Positions 46,974 to 56,256 of a stretch of DNA of 64,000 nt are shown piece by piece. Position numbers and translations under genes: made by a program. The DNA comes from Bradyrhizobium oligotrophicum S58 (GTDB taxonomy: Bacteria; Pseudomonadota; Alphaproteobacteria; Rhizobiales; Xanthobacteraceae). Every line of letters begins with the position of its first letter. Within the stretch, counting starts at the first letter, position 1. The notes beneath the pieces are model-generated. The model made no database searches. It saw only the letters and a program-made list of their open reading frames with translations, and was not told the origin of the DNA. The stretch is from positions 5,303,001-5,367,000 of the forward strand of contig NC_020453.1 of NCBI RefSeq assembly GCF_000344805.1, read 5' to 3'.

Positions 46974-47579
46974 TTACGTCGACAGTTCGACCGTTTTGAA
47001 GTCGGCCGGCAGGATCACTTCGAGCAGCTCGACGTCGTTGGAATAGTCGAGGATCATGTGCCGGATCTTCGGCGGCTGGGTCCAGCAGCTGCCTTCTTTC
47101 ATCAGCGTCTCGCCGACGCCTTCGAGATAGCTCTTCACCCAGCCCTTCAGCACATAGACCATCTGGAAGTCGACGGCATGGGTGTGCAGCTTCGACACCT
47201 CGTGCGGATTGCACGGCGGCAGCATGCGGATGACGTGCGCCCGCGCCAGGCCGTGGGTTGCGTGGGCAATGCCGAGGTCGCGGTAGACAGCGTAGGTGCG
47301 CAGGCCGTCGGCCTTGAAGTCCTCCTCGCGGTGATGGCTGATCGCGACCTTCTGCTTCGGCCGCCGCGGCGCCGGCGCCAGCCGTCCCTGGCTGACGAGC
47401 GCATTGCGCGCGGACGGCGCGGCGGCCGCGCCCGGCTTGGCCGGCACTTTCGCGAGCGTCCTGGTGTTGGTCTTCGTGACGGCCTTCGCCGTCGCCTTGC
47501 TGCTCTTGCCAGTCCTCAGCGATGCGGCCTTGGCGGCGGCACGCGATGCGGGCTTGGTGGTGCGGCTCTTCGTGGCCAT
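46974..47579 (-). CDS. Cupin protein with histone-H1-like basic N-terminal tail
   Basis: A 201-residue protein with two parts. Residues 1-60 are Lys/Ala/Thr-rich and free of acidic residues (SRTTKPASRAAAKAASL and following), resembling histone-H1-like tails of bacterial nucleoid proteins. Residues about 85-200 are a small cupin barrel: the first motif holds HEVSKLHTHAVDFQMVYVLKGWVK, with His ligands, and the second GSCWTQPPKIRHMILDYSNDVELLEVILP with a further His. A metal site is likely, the ligand unknown. The fusion suggests the cupin is held on DNA or an anionic surface. The ATG at 47579 is preferred over one at 47660. Confidence 0.85.
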   Translation of the reverse strand: MATKSRTTKPASRAAAKAASLRTGKSSKATAKAVTKTNTRTLAKVPAKPGAAAAPSARNALVSQGRLAPAPRRPKQKVAISHHREEDFKADGLRTYAVYRDLGIAHATHGLARAHVIRMLPPCNPHEVSKLHTHAVDFQMVYVLKGWVKSYLEGVGETLMKEGSCWTQPPKIRHMILDYSNDVELLEVILPADFKTVELST

Positions 47580-47654
47580 GGTGCTCTCCCCTGCGAGTCC
47601 TCGATGCAAGGTTAGCACACATTGGAGAAGCTCAGCAGAGCCACGACGAGAGGT

Positions 47655-47756
47655 CGTCATTCCGGGGCGTGCGAAGCACGAGCCCGGAATCCATTGCTCC
47701 GCACGTTCTGCCGCCCGATGGATTCCGGGCTCGCGCTTCGCGCGCCCCGGAATGAC
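47655..47756. repeat. Palindromic repeat, family C
   Basis: CGTCATTCCGGGGCGTGCG on the left and CGCGCCCCGGAATGAC on the right; GAGCCCGGAATCCAT and ATGGATTCCGGGCTC inside. Confidence 0.9.
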
Positions 47757-47788
47757 AGCGTTGGTAGAGCGACCAACGCGCCGTCAAC

Positions 47789-48073
47789 TCAATGCAGCAC
47801 GAACACGCCGTCGACGGCGCGCAGCTCGGCCGGCTTGATCAGCTTGGAATGCGCCACCGTGACCGAGTACAAGGGGCCCTCGATCTTCTCCTCCCAGAAC
47901 GCCAGGAAATCCTTCAGAGCCGGGAATTTCGGGAACAGGTCGTAGTTCTGCCAGACGTAGGTCTGCAGCAGCGAGCGGTGATCCGGCATCCGATACAGGA
48001 TCTGCGCGGTCGTCAGCCCGTAACCCAAGACCTGTTTCCGAAAGTCCTCGGAAACTTCACCCTTCGACGCCAT
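47789..48073 (-). CDS. usg: Usg-family protein
   Basis: A 94-residue protein of the Usg family, named from its position in tryptophan-biosynthesis or tRNA-pseudouridine gene surroundings in other bacteria. The body GYGLTTAQILYRMPDHRSLLQTYVWQNYDLFPKFPALKDFLAFWEEK is diagnostic. Function unknown; it is widespread in alphaproteobacteria. The ATG at 48073 is preferred over one 27 codons upstream. It is separated from groES by 380 bases that carry the heat-shock control region. Confidence 0.85.
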   Translation of the reverse strand: MASKGEVSEDFRKQVLGYGLTTAQILYRMPDHRSLLQTYVWQNYDLFPKFPALKDFLAFWEEKIEGPLYSVTVAHSKLIKPAELRAVDGVFVLH

Positions 48074-48342
48074 GCCAACCTCCGTTTCTGGAGCGCATGT
48101 CCGGTGTGGCGACCGGGATTGGAGCCAGCCGGCGAAGATGCGCTCACTCGTCAAGAAATGTGACGCATGTCATCAATCCATCACAAGCCTAAATGTTTAA
48201 CGGGCTGTTGAAATATGCTGCATTAGCAGCGACTTAGCCCGGGTGCTAATACGGGGTTTCACGATCCGTTCCGCCGCCATTAACGATATCGGAGCGCTTT
48301 GGCAGAGCCCGCGTTCGACTGCCAATTTTTCTGCTACAAGCC

Positions 48343-48370
48343 CTTGCTCGGCATAGAACTCTCGCTTATC
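48343..48370 (+). promoter_or_regulatory. Candidate groESL promoter
   Basis: CTTG (48343-48346), 18 bases, then CTTATC (48365-48370), close to the heat-shock sigma (RpoH) pattern of alphaproteobacteria (CTTG - about 17-18 - CCNNAT). A sigma-70 reading (TTGCTC, TTATCT) is also possible. It lies just upstream of the CIRCE-like element. Confidence 0.45.
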
Positions 48371-48383
48371 TCCAGCCTGCGTG

Positions 48384-48410
48384 CTGGCACTCGCCGGCGC
48401 CGACTGCCAA
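48384..48410 (+). promoter_or_regulatory. Degenerate CIRCE element (HrcA operator)
   Basis: CTGGCACTC-N9-GACTGCCAA compared with the CIRCE consensus TTAGCACTC-N9-GAGTGCTAA: 14 of 18 arm bases match and the 9-base spacer is exact. It lies between the candidate promoter and groES, where HrcA binding would repress transcription. Confidence 0.7.
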
Positions 48411-48453
48411 AATCCCAGAAACTGAAATCGCCTCAATAAATTAGGAGGACCGT

Positions 48454-48768
48454 ATGGCTTTCCGTCCGCTTCACGACCGCGTCGTGGTCAAGCGCATCGA
48501 CGCCGAAGAGAAGACCGCTGGCGGCATCATCATTCCCGACTCGGCCAAGGAAAAGCCCTCGCAGGGCGAAGTGATCGCGGTGGGCCCGGGCGCCCGCGAC
48601 GAGAGCGGCAAGCTGGTCCCGCTCGACGTCCAGGTCGGCGATCGCGTGCTGTTCGGCAAGTGGTCGGGCACCGAGGTCAAGATCGACGGCCAGGAGCTGC
48701 TCATCATGAAGGAAAGCGACATCATGGGCGTGATCACCGACACCGCGGCAAAGAAGAAGGCCGCCTAA
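48454..48768 (+). CDS. groES: Co-chaperonin GroES
   Basis: A 104-residue co-chaperonin that caps GroEL. It has the [36 protein letters not shown] mobile-loop region, [34 protein letters not shown], and the C-terminal [10 protein letters not shown]. Length is typical. AGGAGG is close to the start codon, giving strong initiation. It is cotranscribed with groEL 90 bases downstream. Confidence 0.98.
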   Translation: MAFRPLHDRVVVKRIDAEEKTAGGIIIPDSAKEKPSQGEVIAVGPGARDESGKLVPLDVQVGDRVLFGKWSGTEVKIDGQELLIMKESDIMGVITDTAAKKKAA

Positions 48769-48785
48769 GCCAAACCCGCTCAACG

Positions 48786-48829
48786 CTCACCCCTGAGGAG
48801 CGCCTGCGGGCGCCCTTTCCGAGGGTGAG
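48786..48829 (+). other. Stem-loop in the groES-groEL spacer
   Basis: CTCACCC (48786-48792) pairs with GGGTGAG (48823-48829), and GCGCC/GGCGC form a second helix within. There is no T-run, so it is more likely an mRNA stability or processing element than a terminator. Confidence 0.5.
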
Positions 48830-48837
48830 ACGAATAG

Positions 48838-50499
<1,662 letters not shown>

Positions 50500-50526
50500 G
50501 TCCAGCCTTCCTCGCGAAGACACACG

Positions 50527-50555
50527 AAGGGCGCGGCGCAAGCCGCGCCCTTTTT
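50527..50555 (+). terminator. Rho-independent terminator of groESL
   Basis: Perfect 11-bp stem AAGGGCGCGGC / GCCGCGCCCTT around GCAA, followed by TTTTT, 28 bases after the groEL stop. Confidence 0.95.
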
Positions 50556-50564
50556 GTTTGTGAC

Positions 50565-50647
50565 GTAGCCCGGATGAGCGAAGCGACATCCGGGGCCTCA
50601 CGAGCCGTGCTGGTGAACCCGCATGTCGCTTCGCTCATGCGGGCTAC
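50565..50647. repeat. Palindromic repeat, family A
   Basis: GTAGCCCGGATGAGCG at the left end and CGCTCATGCGGGCTAC at the right (one mismatch), directly after the groEL terminator. Confidence 0.88.
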
Positions 50648-50664
50648 GACATCTGCGACCGCCG

Positions 50665-51447
50665 CTACCTCACCATCGTCCCGATCCGCTCGAAGCGGAT
50701 CCGACCCGGCTTGCCTTTCTCGGCGGCCGCTGTCGAGAAGAAGATCATGGCGGCGCGACCTATGACGTTCTCGATCGGCACATAGCCGATCGCGCTAAGC
50801 ACGCGGCTGTCGGTGGAGTTGTCGCGGTTGTCGCCCATCATGAACAGGTGGCCGGCGGGCACGACATAGACGCTGGTGTTGTCGAAGAAGCCGTTGTCCA
50901 CGCAATCGAGCGTCTCGTAGCTCACGCCGTTCGGCAGGGTCTCGCGCCAGCGCTTGACGCGCTCGCTCGCATCGCCGCCGCAGGCTGGCTCTCCGGTCAG
51001 ATCCTCGACCCGCTCGCGCGCGACGGCTGTGTCGTTGATGTAGAGCACTCCGTCCTTCATCTGGACACGATCGCCGGGCAGTCCGACGATGCGCTTGATG
51101 TAGACGGTCGCATTGTCCTTCGGCAGGAAGAATGCGACCACGTCGCCGCGCGCCGGCGTCGCGCCCCAGATCCGCGCCGAGGGCGGCAAGGAGGATGGCC
51201 AGGGCAGCGGCCACGTGAAGCGGCTGTAGCCATAGGGATATTTCGACACGAAGAAGACATCGCCGACAAGAAGAGTTGGAATGTTCGAGGATGATGGAAT
51301 GTTGAACGGCTGAAACAGAAAGGTGCGGATCAGCACCGGCGAGGCCAGCAGCAGGCACAGCAGCACAAAACCTGCGACGAAGATGGCCGCGATCGCCCAC
51401 CACGGCTCCTGCCGTCGCCTGACCTCTCCGGCGTCCACGCTCGTCAT
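50665..51447 (-). CDS. lepB: Signal peptidase I (variant active-site motif)
   Basis: A 260-residue inner-membrane protease that removes signal peptides from exported proteins. One transmembrane helix (about residues 18-38) precedes the catalytic domain. The general-base Lys is in TVYIKRIVGLPGD and the box E region GDNRDNSTDSR is intact. The serine box reads PSSSNIPTLLVGD: Ser54 aligns with the catalytic Ser, but the normally strict following Met is Asn55 and the preceding Gly/Asn is Ser. A long insert (DLTGEPACGGDASERVKRW and around) carries Cys residues. This may be a second, specialised signal peptidase. ATG 51447 was chosen over an in-frame start at 51507. Confidence 0.88.
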   Translation of the reverse strand: MTSVDAGEVRRRQEPWWAIAAIFVAGFVLLCLLLASPVLIRTFLFQPFNIPSSSNIPTLLVGDVFFVSKYPYGYSRFTWPLPWPSSLPPSARIWGATPARGDVVAFFLPKDNATVYIKRIVGLPGDRVQMKDGVLYINDTAVARERVEDLTGEPACGGDASERVKRWRETLPNGVSYETLDCVDNGFFDNTSVYVVPAGHLFMMGDNRDNSTDSRVLSAIGYVPIENVIGRAAMIFFSTAAAEKGKPGRIRFERIGTMVR

Positions 51448-51529
51448 GACGTTCCCCAGCCTACCGCGTACGAGGATGATCGATCGCGACACTGCGCGCA
51501 ATCGCAAATTGCGCGCAGTGCGGCAACCT

Positions 51530-52111
51530 TCATCTCGCGCGTCGGTACATCACGTCCGTTCGCAGCACGTATTTGCGGCCCCGGATCACGGGATCGCCCC
51601 GATGCATGATTGGATGATGAAACAGCAGTGCCATGCCCTTCTCCGGAATGATGCGCAGCGGACCATCCGGCATCAGGCCGGTGTCGTCGCAGAACGACGT
51701 CGCCCCACCTTCGAAATCATCGTTGAGATAGATCAGGAAGGTGAAATAGCTGCGCTCGCCATTGTCGCGTGCGAAATGGCTGTCGCGATGCCAGTCGAAC
51801 TTCTGGCCGACATCGTAGCGATACAGCCGCAGTCGCTCGTTCAGCCCGACCGGTTGCCAGCGATGCTGGAACGACGGTGCGAGGTGACGGCTCAGCCGCG
51901 AATAGAGCGCCTGCGCGCGATCGCGATCATCGACCATAACCCGCTCATTGTTGCGCACGTCCTTTGCCATGATCATGCCCATCGAGGTCGAGATCGGCGC
52001 GTCGTTGAAGCCGATCGCCTCACCCCAGCTCACATAATCATCGCACTCCGCGGCGGAGAGGAAATTCGCGATCGTCTCGATATTGTCCGCACGCCAAGTC
52101 AGCTCGGTCAT
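51530..52111 (-). CDS. 2-oxoglutarate/Fe(II) dioxygenase (prolyl-4-hydroxylase type)
   Basis: A 193-residue soluble dioxygenase. The iron triad is visible: His and Asp in FDWHRDSHF near residues 106-108 and His in IMHRGDPV near 170, with the 2-oxoglutarate-binding Arg in GRKYVLRTDVMY near 180. The FTFLIYLNDDFEGGATSF segment is typical of the P4Hc domain. The substrate, protein or small molecule, is unknown. On the minus strand AGGAG lies eight bases before the ATG at 52111 and only two or three from another ATG at 52117, so 52111 was chosen. Confidence 0.88.
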   Translation of the reverse strand: MTELTWRADNIETIANFLSAAECDDYVSWGEAIGFNDAPISTSMGMIMAKDVRNNERVMVDDRDRAQALYSRLSRHLAPSFQHRWQPVGLNERLRLYRYDVGQKFDWHRDSHFARDNGERSYFTFLIYLNDDFEGGATSFCDDTGLMPDGPLRIIPEKGMALLFHHPIMHRGDPVIRGRKYVLRTDVMYRRAR

Positions 52112-52141
52112 GATCATATCTCCTGCAACAATCGCAATCGC

Positions 52142-52253
52142 GTAGCCCGGATGAGCTCCCGTCTGCGCCCGTCAGGGTGCAGGCGGGAGCGACATCCGGG
52201 CCCTCACGCGCTCTAGCCGTGAATCCGCATGTCGCTTCGCTCATGCGGGCTAC
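52142..52253. repeat. Palindromic repeat, family A
   Basis: Left end GTAGCCCGGATGAG with an extended GCGCCCGTCAGGGTGCAGGC insert; right end CGCTCATGCGGGCTAC. It lies between the rtcB and dioxygenase genes. Confidence 0.88.
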
Positions 52254-52263
52254 GAGGCTCCGC

Positions 52264-53604
52264 TCAATCCTTGAACGGATCGAACTCGCCGTCGCCGGCC
52301 ATCACCACGGCGAACGGCCGCAGCGTATGCACCACCTTCACCGAGCCGGCGTGCTCGGCGAGCACCTCGGGCAGACGGCGATAGGCCATCGGGCTCTCGT
52401 CGAGATCGGCCCCGATCAGGGTGACGCCGCGGCCCTGCAGCCATTCGTCCATCTCGGCGCGCGTGAAACGCCGCTTGGCCTCCTTGCGGCCGAACAAGCG
52501 GCCGGCACCGTGCACCGTCGAGTACAGCGAGGCCTTGGCCTCCTCCGACTCGACGCCCTCGATGATGACGGCGTCGTCGCCCATCGAGCCGCCGACAAAG
52601 CCGCGCTGGCCGGGAAAGGCCGGCGTCGCGCCCTTGCGCACCACCCACAGATCACGCCCGCCATGGGTCTCACGCCAGGCATAGTTGTGGTGGTTGTGCA
52701 CGCTGTCGGTGACCACGCCGCCGATGATCTGGCGCACGCGCTCGGTCACCCACTCGCGTCCCGCATAGGCGTAGCGCCCGGCGAGCTGCATCGCGGCGAC
52801 GTAGCGCTGCCCGACCTCCGAGTCCTCGTCGACCACGGCGGGCGGCACGTTCATGCCGTCCTTGCCGCCGGCGGCCTTGAGGTAGCGCGTGGCCGAGGTG
52901 TGGCCGAGACCACGGCTGCCGAAATGCACGCCGATCCAGACGAAGCCGTCTCCGTCGCGCATCAGATCGACATAGTGGTTGCCCGATCCGACCGTGCCGA
53001 GCTGTCCGACCGCTTTCTGCCGGTACTCGCCCATATCCGACTCGCGCCAGGCATCGGCATCGTCGAACAGCTCGTGATCGACCCGCTCGGCGTTCTTGCG
53101 TCCGATGCCGAACGAGATCACCTTGGCGACATCCTTGATGATCGCGCCGACGTCGGACTCGATCGCGCTGAACTGCGTGTCGAGCCGCACCGCCATGTTG
53201 CCGCAACCGATGTCGAAGCCGACACCGGAGATGCTGATCTGCTTCTCATAGGCGATCACGCCGCCGACCGGCTGCGCATAGCCGAGATGACCGTCGGCGC
53301 AGATCACCCCGGCCACGGCGTTGCCGACCGCCATGCAGTTCTTCATCTGCGCGATGGTTGCGTCCTCATGGCGACCAAACACCTTCAGCGGGCTGTTCTG
53401 GTACTGCGCCGCCTGCGGCCTGCCCGCGACCGTCTCAGCCAGCGCCCCGGCCTCGCGCGCCAGCTGCTCCTTGCGCGCGGCATCGCGGAACGTGCACCAC
53501 AGCGGCATCGAGCGCTGCCCGGGCCGCTCGACCCGTGCATCCGGATCGAGGCCGGCTTCGACCGCCAGCTGTCGGGCGCGCTCCTGGTAGGGATCGGCTC
53601 GCAT
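52264..53604 (-). CDS. rtcB: RNA-splicing ligase RtcB
   Basis: A 446-residue GTP- and Mn-dependent RNA ligase that joins 2',3'-cyclic phosphate (or 3'-phosphate) ends to 5'-OH ends, as formed when ribonucleases cut tRNA. Active-site elements are all present: ICADGHLGYAQPVGGV near residue 101, VGFDIGCGNMAVR (metal Cys) near 128, GSGNHYVD and GVHFGSRGLGH (metal His) near 206-233, SVHNHHNYA near 307, and the guanylylated His365 in TVHGAGR. AGAGAGGAG precedes the start codon. It is on the same strand as, and downstream of, slipin, tRNA-like elements and an HNH nuclease. No rtcA, rtcR or archease gene is in the window. Confidence 0.95.
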   Translation of the reverse strand: MRADPYQERARQLAVEAGLDPDARVERPGQRSMPLWCTFRDAARKEQLAREAGALAETVAGRPQAAQYQNSPLKVFGRHEDATIAQMKNCMAVGNAVAGVICADGHLGYAQPVGGVIAYEKQISISGVGFDIGCGNMAVRLDTQFSAIESDVGAIIKDVAKVISFGIGRKNAERVDHELFDDADAWRESDMGEYRQKAVGQLGTVGSGNHYVDLMRDGDGFVWIGVHFGSRGLGHTSATRYLKAAGGKDGMNVPPAVVDEDSEVGQRYVAAMQLAGRYAYAGREWVTERVRQIIGGVVTDSVHNHHNYAWRETHGGRDLWVVRKGATPAFPGQRGFVGGSMGDDAVIIEGVESEEAKASLYSTVHGAGRLFGRKEAKRRFTRAEMDEWLQGRGVTLIGADLDESPMAYRRLPEVLAEHAGSVKVVHTLRPFAVVMAGDGEFDPFKD

Positions 53605-54065
53605 TTGATGCTCCTCTCTTGCTCATGCACCACACGACCGCGCCAATGCGCCGCCATGATCGGAGTCACCCGGCCTGAGGCCCGGCGACCATTTGTGCAG
53701 AGAGATGACTTTGAGGATGCAGTCCCGGTAAGGGAGGTCGTCCGGCGGATCGTCTCTCTGGCCTCGAAGGCAGAGGGACGGCCCGCTGCCTCAACTATGC
53801 GTCTGGTCGAATGCTGTGTAGCAGCGCGGTGCTTGCGGAGACGGCCGGCACGCGCACGAGCCAATCACGGCGGCCGCAATGCGGCAGCGCGATGGCCTCG
53901 ATCAGGCGTGATATCGAATTCGGCATGGATCTCTCGCTGGCGGATATCCGCACAATACGTTGGCGCGTGCTCTTACAGCAAATTCGAAATTTGTAAAGTC
54001 GACGATCGAAATCGCGATCGCTTCTTCGCGATGTGCCGTGGACCGAGCACATCATGGCCGATCGT
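53605..54065. other. Leader region of rtcB, no gene seen
   Basis: About 460 bases between rtcB and the repeat bordering the GIY-YIG gene. There is a dyad near 53971-53997 (CTTACAGCAAATT / AAATTTGTAAAG) in an AT-rich patch. A weak sigma-54-like string (TGGCGGC-N4-TGGCG on the minus strand, about 45-65 bases before the start) is too poor to call. Confidence 0.4.
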
Positions 54066-54184
54066 GGCTATGGATTCCGGGCTCATCCGCTACGCGGCTG
54101 CCCCGGAATGACGCGTGGAGAGAGCCAGTACACTCTCCACGCGTCATTCCGGGGCGCCCGAAGGGCGAGCCCGGAATCCATACT
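54066..54184. repeat. Family C palindromes flanking the GIY-YIG gene (3-prime side)
   Basis: TGGATTCCGGGCTCATCCGC...GCCCCGGAATGACGCGTGGAG, then CTCCACGCGTCATTCCGGGGC...GAGCCCGGAATCCATACTCA. The unit is an inverted pair with almost the same sequence as the copy at 54507-54625 on the other side of the gene. Confidence 0.92.
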
Positions 54185-54209
54185 CATTATAGAAGTTTGA
54201 GGCAGGCCT

Positions 54210-54497
54210 TCAGCCGCAGATGCCTAGGTACAGATCATCCCAATTCGGGTTCTGCTCCTCGATCAGCCTGATCTTCCAGCCGCGCCGCCACTTCTTCAGC
54301 TCCTTCTCGCGGGAGATGGCGGCGATGGCGTCGTCGTAGATCTCGAACCAGACGAGCTTGCCGATGTCATAGCGCGAGGTGAAGCTTGGTACAGACTTCG
54401 TCCTATGCTCGTACACGCGACGCACGAGATCGTTCGTCACGCCCAGATAGAGAGTGCCGTGCTTCTTGCTCGCAAGCAGATAGACGTAATGCGCCAT
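54210..54497 (-). CDS. Small GIY-YIG nuclease
   Basis: A 95-residue stand-alone GIY-YIG domain, the length of the UvrC-N/YhbQ-like family. The fold motifs read HYVYLLAS (residues 3-10) and TLYLGVTNDLVRRVYEHR (15-32); the conserved Tyr17, Gly19, Arg27 and His31 are in place, and the catalytic Glu candidate is in SREKELKKW (62-70), with Asn in QNPNW near 83-85. The ATG at 54495-54497 is the family start; the open frame upstream is only repeat sequence. The gene sits exactly between two nearly identical inverted pairs of family C palindrome. Its placement between slipin and rtcB may be an insertion rather than a functional link. Role unknown. Confidence 0.9.
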   Translation of the reverse strand: MAHYVYLLASKKHGTLYLGVTNDLVRRVYEHRTKSVPSFTSRYDIGKLVWFEIYDDAIAAISREKELKKWRRGWKIRLIEEQNPNWDDLYLGICG

Positions 54498-54506
54498 CGG
54501 ACAGTC

Positions 54507-54625
54507 GTGGTTATGGATTCCGGGCTCATCCGCTGCGCGGCTGCCCCGGAATGACGCGTGGAGAAAGCCAGTAAACTCTCCAGGCGTCATTCCGGGGCGC
54601 ACGAAAGCGCGAGCCCGGAATCCAT
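54507..54625. repeat. Family C palindromes flanking the GIY-YIG gene (5-prime side)
   Basis: The same inverted pair in the same order and orientation as 54066-54184: TGGATTCCGGGCTCATCCGC...GCCCCGGAATGACGCGTGGAG, then CTCCAGGCGTCATTCCGGGGC...GAGCCCGGAATCCATACTCA. It ends ten bases before the GIY-YIG start codon on the other side. Confidence 0.92.
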
Positions 54626-54735
54626 ACTCACCAAACTCAGTTGGTATTTCAACTCTCTCCCACACACCCTTAGACGGTCGAAAGGCCGCCCGTGGGCGGC
54701 CTTTCCTATCAACGATGCAGTCTGGCACTCAGCCA

Positions 54736-55887
54736 TCACGCCGCATCCGGCGCCTTCAGCCGCACCAGCTGCGTCAGCAGCGCGTCGAGGCCTGCACCCT
54801 CACCGGCATGCAGGTCGATGCGGCCGACCTTCTCGACGAGGCGCTCCAGCGACTCCAGCTCCTTGAGCCGCAGCAGCAGCGGGTTCTCCTCCATCAGCTT
54901 GGCGGTGTTCAGGAGCGAGCGCGTCGCCGCGGTCTCCTCCTGGCGGCGGATCAGGTTGGCCTTCGCCGTCCGCTCCGCCTCCACCACCTTGTTGACGAGC
55001 TCGCGGATCTCGCCGGGCAGGATCACGTCCTTCACGCCGAGCTCCGTCACCTCGACGCCCGAGCCGTCGAGCCGCGCACGCACGTAGTCGCGCAGCTCGG
55101 CATCGAGCGAGGCCTTGGCCGCCAGCACCTCGTCGAGCGTGCGTGACGCCACTGCCTCGCGGATCGCGAACTGCACCAAACGATACAGCCACGCATCCAC
55201 GTCCGGCGTGGTCGCCACCGCCGCCTCCGCATCGACGATCCGCCGGAACGCCGTCAGGGTCACCCGCAGTGCGATGCGATCCTTGGTCAGCATCTCCTGC
55301 GCGGTGATCTCGAGCGCGGTGGGCCGCAGATCGAGGCGCTTGACCTCGATCTTGCGGCCGACGGCCCAGAAGGCGTGCCGGCCCGGCGCCAGCCGATCGG
55401 CCAGCTTGCCGTCGACATGAAGCAGACCGGCCTCGTGGTTCTCGACCACCGCCTCGGTCACGATGCCAGGCCGGTTGCGCTCGATCATCGCCAGATGCCG
55501 CGCGCTGACGCGTACGTCATCGGTGATGTCGATCCGCTCGACATCGATCCTCGTCGCCACCTTCCAGTAGACGCGGCTCTGCCAGGGCGTGAGCAGATGC
55601 GCCGGCCGGCCATCGAGGCTGACGATCGCGATCTCGTTCGCACCGGTCTCCACCGCCTCGAACAGCTCGGCGGCGAGATCGGGCCGTGCGGCCTTCAGCA
55701 CCGCGTAGCGATCAGCCGGGTACTCGGCCTTGACCACGTCGAACAGCTGGACCGTCAGCCGGTGCAGCGGATCGAGCAGCGCATGACGGCCGGTGCCGAG
55801 CACGCGCACGAGCTGGCCGTCACGCCAGACCAGCGCCCGCTCCCCATCCGCCACCGTCACTGACTTCGTCATCACATGCCAGCTCAT
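54736..55887 (-). CDS. Slipin / SPFH (band-7) domain protein
   Basis: A 383-residue SPFH-domain protein. It opens KSVTVADGERALVWRDGQLVRVLGTGRHALLDP and has a second such segment (ENHEAGLLHVDGKLADRLAPGRHAFWAVGRKIEVKRLDLRP), then the SPFH core TKDRIALRVTLTAFRRIVDAEAA and LDEVLAAKASLDAELRDYVRARLDGSGVEVTELGVKDVILP. The C-terminus is a coiled coil (VVEAERTAKANLIRRQEETAATRSLLNTAKLM). There is no N-terminal transmembrane segment, unlike typical stomatins, so membrane attachment is uncertain. AGGAG lies six bases before the ATG. I recall slipin/band-7 genes as neighbours of rtcB in other bacteria; here only the GIY-YIG unit lies between them. Confidence 0.9.
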   Translation of the reverse strand: MSWHVMTKSVTVADGERALVWRDGQLVRVLGTGRHALLDPLHRLTVQLFDVVKAEYPADRYAVLKAARPDLAAELFEAVETGANEIAIVSLDGRPAHLLTPWQSRVYWKVATRIDVERIDITDDVRVSARHLAMIERNRPGIVTEAVVENHEAGLLHVDGKLADRLAPGRHAFWAVGRKIEVKRLDLRPTALEITAQEMLTKDRIALRVTLTAFRRIVDAEAAVATTPDVDAWLYRLVQFAIREAVASRTLDEVLAAKASLDAELRDYVRARLDGSGVEVTELGVKDVILPGEIRELVNKVVEAERTAKANLIRRQEETAATRSLLNTAKLMEENPLLLRLKELESLERLVEKVGRIDLHAGEGAGLDALLTQLVRLKAPDAA

Positions 55888-55983
55888 GGCACTCTCCTGT
55901 CACGCAAGGTCCGGCGTCGTGCCGGGCCGTGCTCTGTTGGCTGTCCCTCCATCGGCGACAGCAGTTTCAAACTCAAAGGACGT

Positions 55984-56221
55984 GAGGACCGGACGGCGCT
56001 TCCTGCGCGAACCGAGCGGACCGCGGCTTGAGCGTCGGATGATGCCCGGCGCACGCGTGCGGTCGCGCGAGCCGCAGCCCGCGTGTCCATACGCAGCATT
56101 CCCGACAACACGCGACGCGGTATCCACCGCGGCACAGAGCCGGCTCTGCAGTGTCTTGATCTGGTCGATGAGCCTTGCGGCAAAACGGCCGGACCGCGAC
56201 TGAAGCGCGCGTCCGGTCCTC
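55984..56221 (-). repeat. Long inverted repeat in the slipin leader
   Basis: GAGGACCGGACGGCGCTTC (55984-56002) and GAAGCGCGCGTCCGGTCCTC (56202-56221) are reverse complements except for one bulged base, about 200 bases apart. Inside each arm is also a related direct block, GGACCGCGGCTTGAGCG near 56019 and GGACCGCGACTGAAGCG near 56191. It lies between the tRNA-like elements and slipin and would form a large stem in an RNA that spans it. Confidence 0.65.
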
Positions 56222-56256
56222 GTCAGAGGCGCCTAGCTTTTACGCTATTCCGGAGC

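Noticed and set aside
53620..53680. Sigma-54 promoter ahead of rtcB
   Set aside because: TGGCGGC-N4-TGGCG has GG and GC at the right distance but misses most other consensus bases; no RtcR gene is in the window.
54498..54728. N-terminal extension of the GIY-YIG frame
   Set aside because: The extra 77 codons are translated palindromic repeat; the domain starts at the ATG at 54497.
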